Origin: Halomicrobium sp. LC1Hm
GTDB lineage: Archaea > Halobacteriota > Halobacteria > Halobacteriales > Haloarculaceae
Assembly (NCBI RefSeq): GCF_009617995.1
Contig: NZ_CP044130.1
Location: forward strand, 124,001-188,000
Reading direction: 5' to 3'
DNA: 64,000 nucleotides
Under the pieces are notes generated by a model, which saw nothing but the letters and a program-made list of their open reading frames with translations, did no database searches and was not told the DNA's origin. Below, piece by piece: positions 29,703 to 38,081 of the stretch (position 1 is the stretch's first letter; the number at the start of each line of letters is the position of its first letter). The translations under genes and the position numbers were made by a program.

Positions 29703-29761
29703 GACCGGCGACCGTCCAGTCGTTCGCGACCTCGATCTCGAAGCAGTGACCGCGGACAGTC

Positions 29762-30859
29762 TCACCAGGACGTGATCGTCACGTCACGCAGCGGACGGTC
29801 GAGTGGAACGTCGACGACGCCCCCGGTGTAGTGTGAGACGTAGAAGCCGACGATCATCTCCAGCGATCGCACGGCCTCCGCGCCGGGCGAGTAGTTCTCC
29901 GACTCGCCAGCGAGGAGGTCCTGCACGTGGGCGGCGGCGTTGGCGAAGGAGTTCTTGTAGTCGTCGTCCCAGGTCCACTCGCCGTCGATGCTGTCCAGCG
30001 GCGTCTCGACGTGTTCGCCGTCTTCGAGTCGCCAGTAGCGCCACTCGCCGTCGTCGTTGTTGAGATAGAGTTTCCCCTCGGTGCCGACGAAGTTCAGCGT
30101 CATCGAGGAGATGTCGCGCGGGATCGTGCAGTCGACCGTCACGAAGGTCCCGTCCTCCATGACCACGTAGCCGCCGCCACCGGCGTCGTCGACCGTCTCG
30201 TCGACGTCGAGCGAGTCGACGGCCTCGTTTTCGCCGGTGATGTAGCCGTTGACCTCCCGTGGCACCGTATCGAGCAGGAAGACGAGCGTGTCGAGGACGT
30301 GTGTCGAGTTGCGCATCAACTCCATGCGGTACTGGGTGCTGACCGACCGGACGTCGCCCAGAATGTTCTCGTGTTGGATGAGATAACGGAGCCGCTGGAG
30401 CTTCTCGGTGAACCGGAACGAGTGGTTGACGACCAGTTCCGTCCCCGTCTCCGCGCAGGTGTCGACCATCTCCTGGGCCCGAGACACGTCGGAGGCGATC
30501 GGCTTCTCACACCAGATCACGTCCGGGTCCGCGGACGATCGCGCGGCGTCGATCGCGTGGCCGTCGTGGAGATACGACGGCGTACAGATCGAGACCACGT
30601 CGAGGTCTTCGCTCGCGAGCATCGTCTCGTGGTCCAGATAGCGGCCACTGTCGGGGATGTCCCACGCGTCGCCGAACGTGTCGAGTTTCTCGCTGTCGAC
30701 GTCCGCGACGGCGACGAGTTCGATCTCCGAGGTACTGGCGTAGCCGCCAGCGTGGCTGGCGTCGATCTTTTCGTTTCCGATGGCCTCCTCGTCGTGCATC
30801 CCGAGGATGCCCATGCCGGCGATACCGCCCGTTCCGATGATCGCTGCGTTGTAGCTCAT
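29762..30859 (-). CDS. Gfo/Idh/MocA-family oxidoreductase
   Basis: This is a 365-residue NAD(P)-dependent sugar dehydrogenase-like protein. The N-terminal Rossmann motif GTGGIAG is at 9-15, the EKP motif with its catalytic Lys at 118-120, and the C-terminal alpha/beta domain carries STHVLDTLVFLL and FVGTEGKLYL. Substrates of the family are sugars, inositols and sugar acids. It is divergent from the DUF2264 gene, with a palindromic repeat in the intergenic region. Confidence 0.92.
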   Translation of the reverse strand: MSYNAAIIGTGGIAGMGILGMHDEEAIGNEKIDASHAGGYASTSEIELVAVADVDSEKLDTFGDAWDIPDSGRYLDHETMLASEDLDVVSICTPSYLHDGHAIDAARSSADPDVIWCEKPIASDVSRAQEMVDTCAETGTELVVNHSFRFTEKLQRLRYLIQHENILGDVRSVSTQYRMELMRNSTHVLDTLVFLLDTVPREVNGYITGENEAVDSLDVDETVDDAGGGGYVVMEDGTFVTVDCTIPRDISSMTLNFVGTEGKLYLNNDDGEWRYWRLEDGEHVETPLDSIDGEWTWDDDYKNSFANAAAHVQDLLAGESENYSPGAEAVRSLEMIVGFYVSHYTGGVVDVPLDRPLRDVTITSW

Positions 30860-30992
30860 AGTGGTCTGTGGTTCTGCGTCGTCGAGTCAAGCCGGATGGC
30901 TGGAGCCACTGCTCGACTGACCCATGCGAACCTCTTTCGACAGCGCTATTTATAAATCCTTGAGTTCCACACCGACCGAAGGCACGGAGGCC

Positions 30993-31068
30993 GTACTGTT
31001 GGCTGTCACTTCGTGACGATATTCGCCACCTCGGTGCGGCGAAATCGGCCACGGACGGCCGGCAGTGT
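30993..31068. repeat. Palindromic repeat element, copy 4
   Basis: Left end GTACTGTTGGCTGTCACTTCG, written here as GTACTGTTGGC then TGTCACTTCG, right end GGACGGCCGGCAGTGT, with inner hairpin TTCGCCACC/GGCGAA. It lies between two divergent genes (30859 and 31144). Confidence 0.7.
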
Positions 31069-31143
31069 CGGGCATCGCCCCGAACTACGACGTGTCGGGC
31101 GACGAGCCACAACATACATTGTCCACAGCGCGGTTGGGGTGGT

Positions 31144-32979
31144 ATGGGAAATCCAGTCACGGAGAACCCACTGGCGACGCGGTCGGACGTACAGCGGGCG
31201 GTGCGACAGCTCGTCGCACCGCTGGAACCACACCACAGTCCCGGCGGGGCGCTCGTTCGCGTCGGCGCGGCCGGCGCGTCGTTCCCGAACCACGAAGCGG
31301 GGATCGAGGGGTACGCTCGCTCGCTGTGGGGTATCGCCACGCTCGCGGCCGGCGGCGGCGAGTTCGACGGGTGGGAGCGGTATCGGGCGGGACTGGTCAA
31401 CGGGACGGACCCGGAGCACCCGGAGTACTGGGGCACGATCGCTGACGGGCGACAGAAGGTCGTCGAGGGCTCCTGTCTGGGGATGGCGCTCGGGCTCGTC
31501 CCAGAACAGCTCTGGGAGCCACTCGACGAGGCCGAACGCGAGCGAGTGCAGACGTGGCTGACGGCGGCCAACGGCGAGTGGATCCCGGACAACAACTGGC
31601 GGTTCTTCCGGGTGCTAGCAAACGTCGGGCTGTCGTCGGTCGAGGCCCCGTTCGACCGCCAGCAGGTCGCGACCGATCTGGACCGTCTCGAAACCTTCGC
31701 GCTCGACGACGGCTGGTACGCCGACGGTCCGGACGCCCCGGTCGACTACTACTGTGCGTGGACGATGCACGTCGAGGGGCTCCTCTACGCCTGGCTGGCC
31801 GAGGACGATCCCGAGCGCGCGGCCCGGTTCAGACGGCGAGCCATCGAGTTCGCCAGCGAGTACCGCCACCTGTTCGAGCCCAGCGGGCGCGCGGTCCCCT
31901 ACGGCCGGAGCCTCACCTACCGATTCGCTCAGGCCGCGTTCTGGGGCGCGCTCGCACTCGTCGGTCGAGACGCCGACCTCCCGTGGGGCGAGATCAGGGG
32001 GCTGTGGCTCCGGAACCTCCGGTGGTGGTTCGACCAGCCGATCTTCGCCGCCGACGGGACGCTGACCGTCGGCTACCGGTACCCCTCACAGAAGATGACC
32101 GAGCGGTACAACTCCCCGTCATCGCCGTACTGGGCGTTTCGGGCGTTCCTGCCCCTGATCGTCGACGCGGACCACCCCTTCTGGACGGCCGACGAGCGGC
32201 CCCTGCCCGAACTCGACCGGCAGCGACCGATCGAGGCGGCGGACCTGCTCGTCCGGCGCGAGCCGGACCACGTCGTCGCGTTCACCGGCGGCACCGCCGC
32301 GCCCCGCTACCGGAACAAGTACGACAAGTTCGCCTACTCCAGTCACTTCGGGTTCGGCGTCGACGACGGGATCGCCGGGCTCGACGCCTGTGGCATCGAC
32401 AGCACGCTCGTGGTCAGTACGGACGGCGAGCACTTCCGCGGACGGACAGCGGCCCTCGACGGCAGCGTCGACGACGGCGTCGCAGCGTCGACGTGGGACC
32501 CGTTCGACGACGTGACAGTCAGCACGAAGGTGCTCCCGGTCGGGCCGTGGCACGTCCGGATCCACCAGCTCGAAGCCGCGCGGGCGATCGAGACCGCGGA
32601 AGGCGGCTTCGCGCTGCCGACGACCGAGGAACGGTACGCCGACGACGTGCGAGAGACGACCGAGGGGCAGATGGCGGCAGTGTCGTTCGAGGACTTCAGC
32701 GGCCTCCGGGCCGTCGGCGGCGGGGACCGCTGTGAGCCGGCGGTGACGACACCGGTCCCAAACACGAACGTTCAGCACCCCCGTACCGCGGTCCCGGTCC
32801 TGTCGCGCTCCTTCGAGCCCGGCAGTTACCGGTTCGCGACGGCCGTCCTCGGCGTGCCGGGGACAGCCAGCCCGACGGCGTGGACCGAACCGCCGACCGT
32901 CGAGTGGACCTGGTCGGGGGCCACCATTGGCGACGGCGAGGGAGAGACGAGACAGACAGTCAGCCTCGAACAGCAGTAG
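31144..32979 (+). CDS. DUF2264 domain protein
   Basis: This is a 611-residue, apparently cytoplasmic protein without a signal peptide. The first about 370 residues are an alpha/alpha-barrel-like DUF2264 domain (YARSLWGIATLAAGGGEFDG, DNNWRFFRVLANVGL, SLTYRFAQAAFWGALAL). The rest is a beta-rich C-terminal domain. DUF2264 proteins are found in polysaccharide utilisation loci and resemble glycoside hydrolases or lyases, but I know of no settled reaction. It is convergent with the LarA-like gene, 9 nt apart. Confidence 0.88.
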   Translation: MGNPVTENPLATRSDVQRAVRQLVAPLEPHHSPGGALVRVGAAGASFPNHEAGIEGYARSLWGIATLAAGGGEFDGWERYRAGLVNGTDPEHPEYWGTIADGRQKVVEGSCLGMALGLVPEQLWEPLDEAERERVQTWLTAANGEWIPDNNWRFFRVLANVGLSSVEAPFDRQQVATDLDRLETFALDDGWYADGPDAPVDYYCAWTMHVEGLLYAWLAEDDPERAARFRRRAIEFASEYRHLFEPSGRAVPYGRSLTYRFAQAAFWGALALVGRDADLPWGEIRGLWLRNLRWWFDQPIFAADGTLTVGYRYPSQKMTERYNSPSSPYWAFRAFLPLIVDADHPFWTADERPLPELDRQRPIEAADLLVRREPDHVVAFTGGTAAPRYRNKYDKFAYSSHFGFGVDDGIAGLDACGIDSTLVVSTDGEHFRGRTAALDGSVDDGVAASTWDPFDDVTVSTKVLPVGPWHVRIHQLEAARAIETAEGGFALPTTEERYADDVRETTEGQMAAVSFEDFSGLRAVGGGDRCEPAVTTPVPNTNVQHPRTAVPVLSRSFEPGSYRFATAVLGVPGTASPTAWTEPPTVEWTWSGATIGDGEGETRQTVSLEQQ

Positions 32980-32988
32980 CAGCGATCG

Positions 32989-34326
32989 TCAGTCCGCCAG
33001 CGAGGCGCTGAACGTGCCGTCGTCGAACTCGATCGGCGTCGCTTCCTCGACGACCCGGAGGTCCTCGCGCTGGCGTGCTTCCTCGATCAGGGCCTCGGAG
33101 GCGAAGAAGCGAGCGAGGTGCATGGTGTCACGCGCCCGGACCACGCGAACGGTCTCGGGATCGACGACGCCGATGGTCGACAGCGCCGCGACGAGACCGG
33201 CCCTGTCGCTCTCGACGACCGGCGGGAGACGGACGCCGCGGACGGTGCTGGCGGTGAGCGCGTTGATCAGGGTCGTCTCGGCGTCCAGCTCGGCGACCAC
33301 GTCCTCGTGGATCAGGTCCGCCGAACCGACGCCCATCGCGTTGCCGTGGGTCGCCGCCGTCAGCCCGCGGGTGTAGATGCGCTTGATCGTCGGCTCCTCG
33401 GGAGCCGGCTCGTTGATCGCGAAGGTCCGTCGACCGATGACGTTCGTGTCGAGGCCCTGGCCGCTCACGTCCTTGCCCTGTTCGTCGAACACGACGACGT
33501 CGAGCTCCGAGAAGGGCAGCGTCGGCATGATGTCGTAGGCCCGTTCGAGCAGTTCCCGCTCGCGGTCGAGGAAGCCACTCGGCGGGACGCCCTCGATCAG
33601 CGTCGTCTCGTCGTGCTGGTCTTCTAGCAGGGCGATCCCGCCCACGACCGGCAACGCGTCGAGCAGCTGCCCGGCGATCTCCGGGATCATGTTGCGGAAC
33701 GACCAGTCGACGGCCCACTCGTGGGCGATCTTCGCGCCGCGTTGCTTGCCCATCCCGATGACGAGCATCTTCGAGAGCCCGCTCTCGACTGCCCCGTCGA
33801 AGTCGGTGTGGGGCTTGACGCGGTTGATCGGGACGATGGCGTCGGCCTCGGCGGCGTGGGCGTCGGCGACGACCGGCACGTCCCGCTCGGGCGTTCGACC
33901 CACCTCGACCACGTCCATGCTGGACCGGATCTCACAGCCGATGGCCGACTCCGTGACGCCCAGTTCCGCGAGCATCTCGGCCTGTCCCTCGCCGGTCGCG
34001 CCGCCGTGGCTCCCCATCGCCGGGAAGACGAACGGCTCGTACCCCCTGTCTTCGAGGGCCGAGACGGCCGCTGCGACGATCGCGGGGACGTTCGCGATGC
34101 CCCGGCTCCCGACGCCGAGCGCGATCTCGCCGCCCGCGGGCACGTCGTCGAGTTCGAGGGCGTCGACGGCGCGCTCGACGTGAGCGTCGATCTCTGCGGC
34201 GGGGATCGGATCTGTCTCCCAGACCTGTTCGACGACACCGAGTTTCGGGAGGTCGAGGTCGCCACACGCGTCGACGATCGTCGCCTCCGGCACGGAGAGT
34301 TCGCTGGCGCTTTGGTTTCGCTCCAT
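32989..34326 (-). CDS. LarA-like (DUF2088) protein
   Basis: This is a 445-residue protein from the ATG at 34326. The N-terminal domain has the glycine-rich region FPAMGSHGGATGEGQ, equivalent to the LarA phosphate/NPN loop, and KPHTDFDGAVESGLSKMLVIGMGKQRGA in the middle. LarA enzymes racemise or epimerise 2-hydroxy acids with a nickel-pincer cofactor; many homologs act on sugar acids. The His residues needed for nickel in true LarA cannot be assigned securely here. It shares a 105-bp divergent promoter region with the FAH hydrolase gene. Confidence 0.82.
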   Translation of the reverse strand: MERNQSASELSVPEATIVDACGDLDLPKLGVVEQVWETDPIPAAEIDAHVERAVDALELDDVPAGGEIALGVGSRGIANVPAIVAAAVSALEDRGYEPFVFPAMGSHGGATGEGQAEMLAELGVTESAIGCEIRSSMDVVEVGRTPERDVPVVADAHAAEADAIVPINRVKPHTDFDGAVESGLSKMLVIGMGKQRGAKIAHEWAVDWSFRNMIPEIAGQLLDALPVVGGIALLEDQHDETTLIEGVPPSGFLDRERELLERAYDIMPTLPFSELDVVVFDEQGKDVSGQGLDTNVIGRRTFAINEPAPEEPTIKRIYTRGLTAATHGNAMGVGSADLIHEDVVAELDAETTLINALTASTVRGVRLPPVVESDRAGLVAALSTIGVVDPETVRVVRARDTMHLARFFASEALIEEARQREDLRVVEEATPIEFDDGTFSASLAD

Positions 34327-34431
34327 GCGCTCACTGTGTGGCGAGCGCGTCATAAACGTGGCTGATACCGCCGGTCGGTGGGTGTCGACAGATCTCAAGA
34401 TTTAAGGGTCGAACTGCCGCCTATCGAACTG

Positions 34432-35283
34432 ATGCGCTTCGTTCGATACACCGACGGAACGACCCCAGCGTGGGGTCTGGAACGCGAACAGACGATTCAC
34501 GCACTGTCGGATCTCCCCTGGGGAGAGCCGTCACTGAACGACCTCGCGAACCCCAGCTACCGATCACACGTCGCGGCCCGCATCGAGAACGGGGCGTCGA
34601 CGCAGCTCGACCCCACGGCGGTGTCGCTGCTCGCGCCGGTGCCACAGCCGGGCAAGATCGTCTGCTGTGGCCTCAACTACCACGATCACGCCCAGGAGCA
34701 AGACGAGACCGTGCCGGACAGCCCGATGCTGTTCGGGAAGGCCCCGACCGCCGTCACCAACCCGGCAGACCCGATCGTTCACCCCGATCCCGAGGGGCCA
34801 GCCCAGGTCGACTACGAGGTCGAACTGGCCGTCGTCGTCGGTGACACGATCTCCTCGGTCGACGAGGCCGACGCCTACGACCACATCGCCGGCTACACCG
34901 TGCTCAACGACGTGAGCGAGCGAACGGCCCAGAACGAAGACGGGCAGTTCTTCCGGGGCAAGAGCTACGACACGTTCGCGCCGATAGGGCCGCGACTGGT
35001 CACCGGCGACGACATCGACCCGAACGCCCTCGACGTGGAGTTGCGCGTCGACGGCGAGAGAAAGCAGTCCTCGAACACCGAGCAGTTCATCTTCGACGTG
35101 GGCGAGCTCGTCGCCTACATCAGCGAGGCCATGACGCTGCGACCCGGCGACGTGATCTCGACGGGGACGCCCGGCGGCGTCGGCATCTTCCGCGATCCGG
35201 TCGAGGTGCTGGAACCGGGCCAGACGGTCGAGGCAGAGATCGAAGGCATCGGAACGCTTCGGAATCCGGTCGTCGGCCGATAG
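34432..35283 (+). CDS. Fumarylacetoacetate hydrolase family protein
   Basis: This is a 283-residue enzyme from the ATG at 34432; an ATTTAAG TATA box 27 nt upstream supports leaderless expression. The metal-binding Glu129, Glu131 and Asp160 and the active-site region CCGLNYHDHAQE are intact. The family cleaves C-C bonds of acylpyruvates or dehydrates 3-deoxy-sugar acids. Beside uronate-processing enzymes it may act on a keto-deoxy acid; this is inference. Confidence 0.92.
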   Translation: MRFVRYTDGTTPAWGLEREQTIHALSDLPWGEPSLNDLANPSYRSHVAARIENGASTQLDPTAVSLLAPVPQPGKIVCCGLNYHDHAQEQDETVPDSPMLFGKAPTAVTNPADPIVHPDPEGPAQVDYEVELAVVVGDTISSVDEADAYDHIAGYTVLNDVSERTAQNEDGQFFRGKSYDTFAPIGPRLVTGDDIDPNALDVELRVDGERKQSSNTEQFIFDVGELVAYISEAMTLRPGDVISTGTPGGVGIFRDPVEVLEPGQTVEAEIEGIGTLRNPVVGR

Positions 35284-35337
35284 CTGCGGTCGCGACCGCG
35301 GCGGCGACTCTCGTCACGAACTGACAGCCAACAGTAT
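35284..35337. repeat. Palindromic repeat element, truncated copy 5
   Basis: Right end TGACAGCCAACAGTAT and the inner part (CGCGACCGCGGCGGCGAC) are present, but the second terminal arm is missing, cut by the stop codon of the FAH gene. The outer end abuts the TGA of the glycerate kinase gene. Confidence 0.6.
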
Positions 35338-36668
35338 CAGGCGCGGTCGGGAACCACGAGGACCACGACGTCGTTGACGTTCGTTCCCGTGGGGCCGGTC
35401 CGGATCGTCGCGTCCGCCTCGCTCAGGAACCGTCCCGCGTCGTTGGTCGCGAGCGCCTCGCGGGCGGCCGCCCGATCCGTGACCGTCTCGGCGTCGACGA
35501 GCGCGCCAGCGACCGCCGAACTCCCGTCCTCGCCGTCGCTGTCGACGGCGGCGACGACCGTCTCACCGGTCAGTTCGATCCCGGCCGACAGCGCGAGTTC
35601 CTGGTTGGGACCGCCGGTCCCGCCCTCGCCGGTGATCGAGACGGTACACTCCCCGCCAGCCAGCACGACTGCCGGCGGTTCGACCGGGTCGCCCGTGGCG
35701 GCGATCTCCTCGGCGACGGCCAGCAGGGTCGTGCCGGCCTCGCGGGCCTCGCCGCGCAGGCGCGAAGTCACCACGAGCGGCGTGTACCCCGCCTCGCGTG
35801 CGACATCGCGGGCCGCGTCGAGCGCCAGTGCGTTGTCTCCGACCAGGTGTGTCCGGACGCGCTCGGCCGACAGCCCACCGGTGGTCGGCGTTTCCGGTCG
35901 CCGACCCGCGTCCCCGGCCGCGAGGTGCGCGGTGACGGCCTCCGGCGGCGTAACGTCGTACCGTTCGAGCACGGCCAGCGCGTCGCCGTACGTCGTCTCG
36001 TCCGGAACAGTCGGCCCACTGCCGATGGCCGACAGGTCGTTGCCGACGACGTCAGAGAGGACGAGCGTGGCGACGGTGGCCGGCGCGGCCGCCGCTGCGA
36101 GGCGGCCCCCCTTGCTCTCCGAGAGGTGTTTGCGGACCGCGTTGATCTCGTCGATGGGCGCGCCGCTGTCGAGCAGCAGCGCCGTCGTCTCGCGGAGTTC
36201 CGTCAGCGAGAGGTCGCCGGCCGGAGCCGTCAGGAGTGCGCTCGTCCCGCCGGTGACGACCGGGACCACGAGCGTCTCGGCGTCGGCCTCGGCCACCAGT
36301 GCCAGCAGTTCGGCCGTGGCCCGGACGTTGCGCTCGGACGGGAGGGGGTGGTCGCCGGTGACACACCGGACGCGGTCGCTCTCGGTCGGGTGTTTGGTCA
36401 CGACCAGTCCGTCGGTAACGTGGTCGCCGAGGATCGATTCCAGCGCGGTGACGACGCCGCTGGCGGCTTTCCCGCCCCCGACGACGAACACGTCGCGGTA
36501 CGCGGTGAGGTCGTACTCGGTGCCGGCGATCGACAGCGTCTCGTCCGAGACGGTGACGTTCGCCCGGATCGCCGCTTCGGGTGCCGCGGCGGCGACGGCG
36601 CGTTCGAGACAGTCGAGTGCGAGGGCGTGAGTCGGACTGCGCTCCAGTGTCGCTCGGTTCTCGATCAT
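35337..36668 (-). CDS. Glycerate 2-kinase (DUF4147/MOFRL family)
   Basis: This is a 443-residue enzyme that phosphorylates glycerate. The N-terminal DUF4147 domain has VVGGGKAASGVVTALE, the DHPLPSERNV loop and VLSDVVGNDLSAIGSGPT. The C-terminal MOFRL domain has LAGGECTVSITGEGGTGGPN then QELAL. In haloarchaea 2-phosphoglycerate feeds lower glycolysis, so it can link uronate or hydroxypyruvate breakdown to central metabolism. Confidence 0.92.
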   Translation of the reverse strand: MIENRATLERSPTHALALDCLERAVAAAAPEAAIRANVTVSDETLSIAGTEYDLTAYRDVFVVGGGKAASGVVTALESILGDHVTDGLVVTKHPTESDRVRCVTGDHPLPSERNVRATAELLALVAEADAETLVVPVVTGGTSALLTAPAGDLSLTELRETTALLLDSGAPIDEINAVRKHLSESKGGRLAAAAAPATVATLVLSDVVGNDLSAIGSGPTVPDETTYGDALAVLERYDVTPPEAVTAHLAAGDAGRRPETPTTGGLSAERVRTHLVGDNALALDAARDVAREAGYTPLVVTSRLRGEAREAGTTLLAVAEEIAATGDPVEPPAVVLAGGECTVSITGEGGTGGPNQELALSAGIELTGETVVAAVDSDGEDGSSAVAGALVDAETVTDRAAAREALATNDAGRFLSEADATIRTGPTGTNVNDVVVLVVPDRA

Positions 36669-36769
36669 GGCTCACCGTGCGTGCTCCGACCCAAAAGAGT
36701 GTGTGTTCGAGGCTGACCGATCAGTCGAGAGGAGACAGTACGGGACGGGCCGTCCCAGACCCGCCGCAG

Positions 36770-37972
36770 TTACCAGAACCGGTCGTGGTGTTCGGTCGCC
36801 CGGACGAGCGCCTCGACGTAGAAGTAGTCTCCCCAGATGCAACACTCGCCGTAGTCGCCGTCCGACGGGTGGTACGCTCCGTCGGTCAACAGCCCGTTGG
36901 ACGCCTCGCCCGCGGTGTAGTGCTCGGTGAGACTGGCCAGCGTCGCCAGCGAGGCGTTGCGGTAGGCCGGGACACGCTCGTCGCCACTGGGGAGCTGTCG
37001 GGAGAGTTCGTCCAGCCCGCAAGCGGCGACGGCGGCGGCCGAGCTGTCGCGGATCGCCGGGTCCGTCGGGGCGTCGAAGTCCCACAGTGGGACGTGGTCG
37101 TCCTCGACGTGTGAGAGGTAGTAGTTCGCGACCTTGGCCGAGAGCCCCGCGTAGGCACCGGTATCGAGGTAGTCGGCGGCGACCGCGTAGCCGTAGATCG
37201 CCCACGTCTGGCCCCGCGACCAGCAGGAGTCGTCGTCGTACCCCTGGGCCGTCTCACCACCCAGAGCCGTCCCGTCCTCGACGTCACACCGGAACGTGTG
37301 AAACGTCGAGGCGTCCGGGCGGACGACGTGGGCGGCGTTCGTGCGGGCGTGAGAGGCCGCGATAGCTCGGTACCGCGGGTCGTCCGTAACCTCGCTGGCC
37401 CAGAACAGCAGCGGGAGGTTCATCATCGTGTCGACGATCATCCGCCCGCGGTTCTCGTCGTCTTCGTCGTCCATGCTCCCCCACGCCTGGAGGAGACCGG
37501 GCGTCTGCCAGTAGCGGTCGGTGAGCAGGTCGGCCCCGCGGAGCGCGATCGATCGGTACCGCTCCTCGTCGGTCAGCCGGTAGCCGGCGACCGCCGACAG
37601 CGTGTACAGAAAGCCCAGATCGTGCGTCTCGACGAGGCCGTCGTCGAGGCGGTGCGCGAACGTCTCCAGTTGTGCCTCGGCGGCGTCTCTGAACCGCCGC
37701 TGGCCGGTCACGTCGTAGGCGACCCAGCACAGTCCGGTCCAGAAGGCGGTCGTCCACCCGTCGGTGTTGTCGGTCGACCCGTAGAGGAGGTCGTCGCTCG
37801 AAGCCGTCGGGAACCGGTCGTAGTACCGATCGAGGTTCTCGCCGATCCGCTTGATCGCGGCCGTCAACGCCTGTTCTAGCTGTTCCTGGCTTCGCTCTGG
37901 CTGGTCGAAGTAGCGGTCGGGAAGCGCCGGTTCGGACACTGCAGCCGCGAGCGCCTGAGGACTTCGGCTCAT
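36770..37972 (-). CDS. GH88 unsaturated glucuronyl hydrolase
   Basis: This 400-residue cytoplasmic enzyme hydrates and cleaves the unsaturated uronic acid left at the non-reducing end by polysaccharide lyases. Both catalytic aspartates of the family are present: Asp118 in THDLGF and Asp181 in IVDTMMNLPLLFWA. The alpha/alpha-barrel motifs GWTTAFWTGLCWVAYD and WSRGQTWAIYGYA are typical. It works directly with the PL8 lyase encoded in the same locus. A GTG five codons upstream is a weaker start. The promoter contains ACAATA-N4-TATTGT. Confidence 0.95.
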   Translation of the reverse strand: MSRSPQALAAAVSEPALPDRYFDQPERSQEQLEQALTAAIKRIGENLDRYYDRFPTASSDDLLYGSTDNTDGWTTAFWTGLCWVAYDVTGQRRFRDAAEAQLETFAHRLDDGLVETHDLGFLYTLSAVAGYRLTDEERYRSIALRGADLLTDRYWQTPGLLQAWGSMDDEDDENRGRMIVDTMMNLPLLFWASEVTDDPRYRAIAASHARTNAAHVVRPDASTFHTFRCDVEDGTALGGETAQGYDDDSCWSRGQTWAIYGYAVAADYLDTGAYAGLSAKVANYYLSHVEDDHVPLWDFDAPTDPAIRDSSAAAVAACGLDELSRQLPSGDERVPAYRNASLATLASLTEHYTAGEASNGLLTDGAYHPSDGDYGECCIWGDYFYVEALVRATEHHDRFW

Positions 37973-37996
37973 TCGGTTCGAACTCACTCCAGACGG

Positions 37997-38012
37997 ACAA
38001 TAAACCTATTGT
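37997..38012. promoter_or_regulatory. Inverted repeat ACAATA-N4-TATTGT at the GH88 promoter
   Basis: It lies 25-40 nt upstream of the GH88 ATG, overlapping the expected TATA position. A second inverted repeat lies 30 bp away at the divergent transporter promoter. Confidence 0.4.
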
Positions 38013-38041
38013 CGAAACCTGGCGGGGGTGTGCCATCCGAA

Positions 38042-38066
38042 AACTATATGTATAAACGTCATAGTT
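38042..38066. promoter_or_regulatory. AACTAT-N13-ATAGTT around TATAAA at the sugar transporter promoter
   Basis: Six-bp arms enclose TATATGTATAAACG, 16-40 nt upstream of the receptor gene's ATG; a bound dimer would block the core promoter. Confidence 0.4.
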
Positions 38067-38081
38067 ATTCCCACGTCCGCA

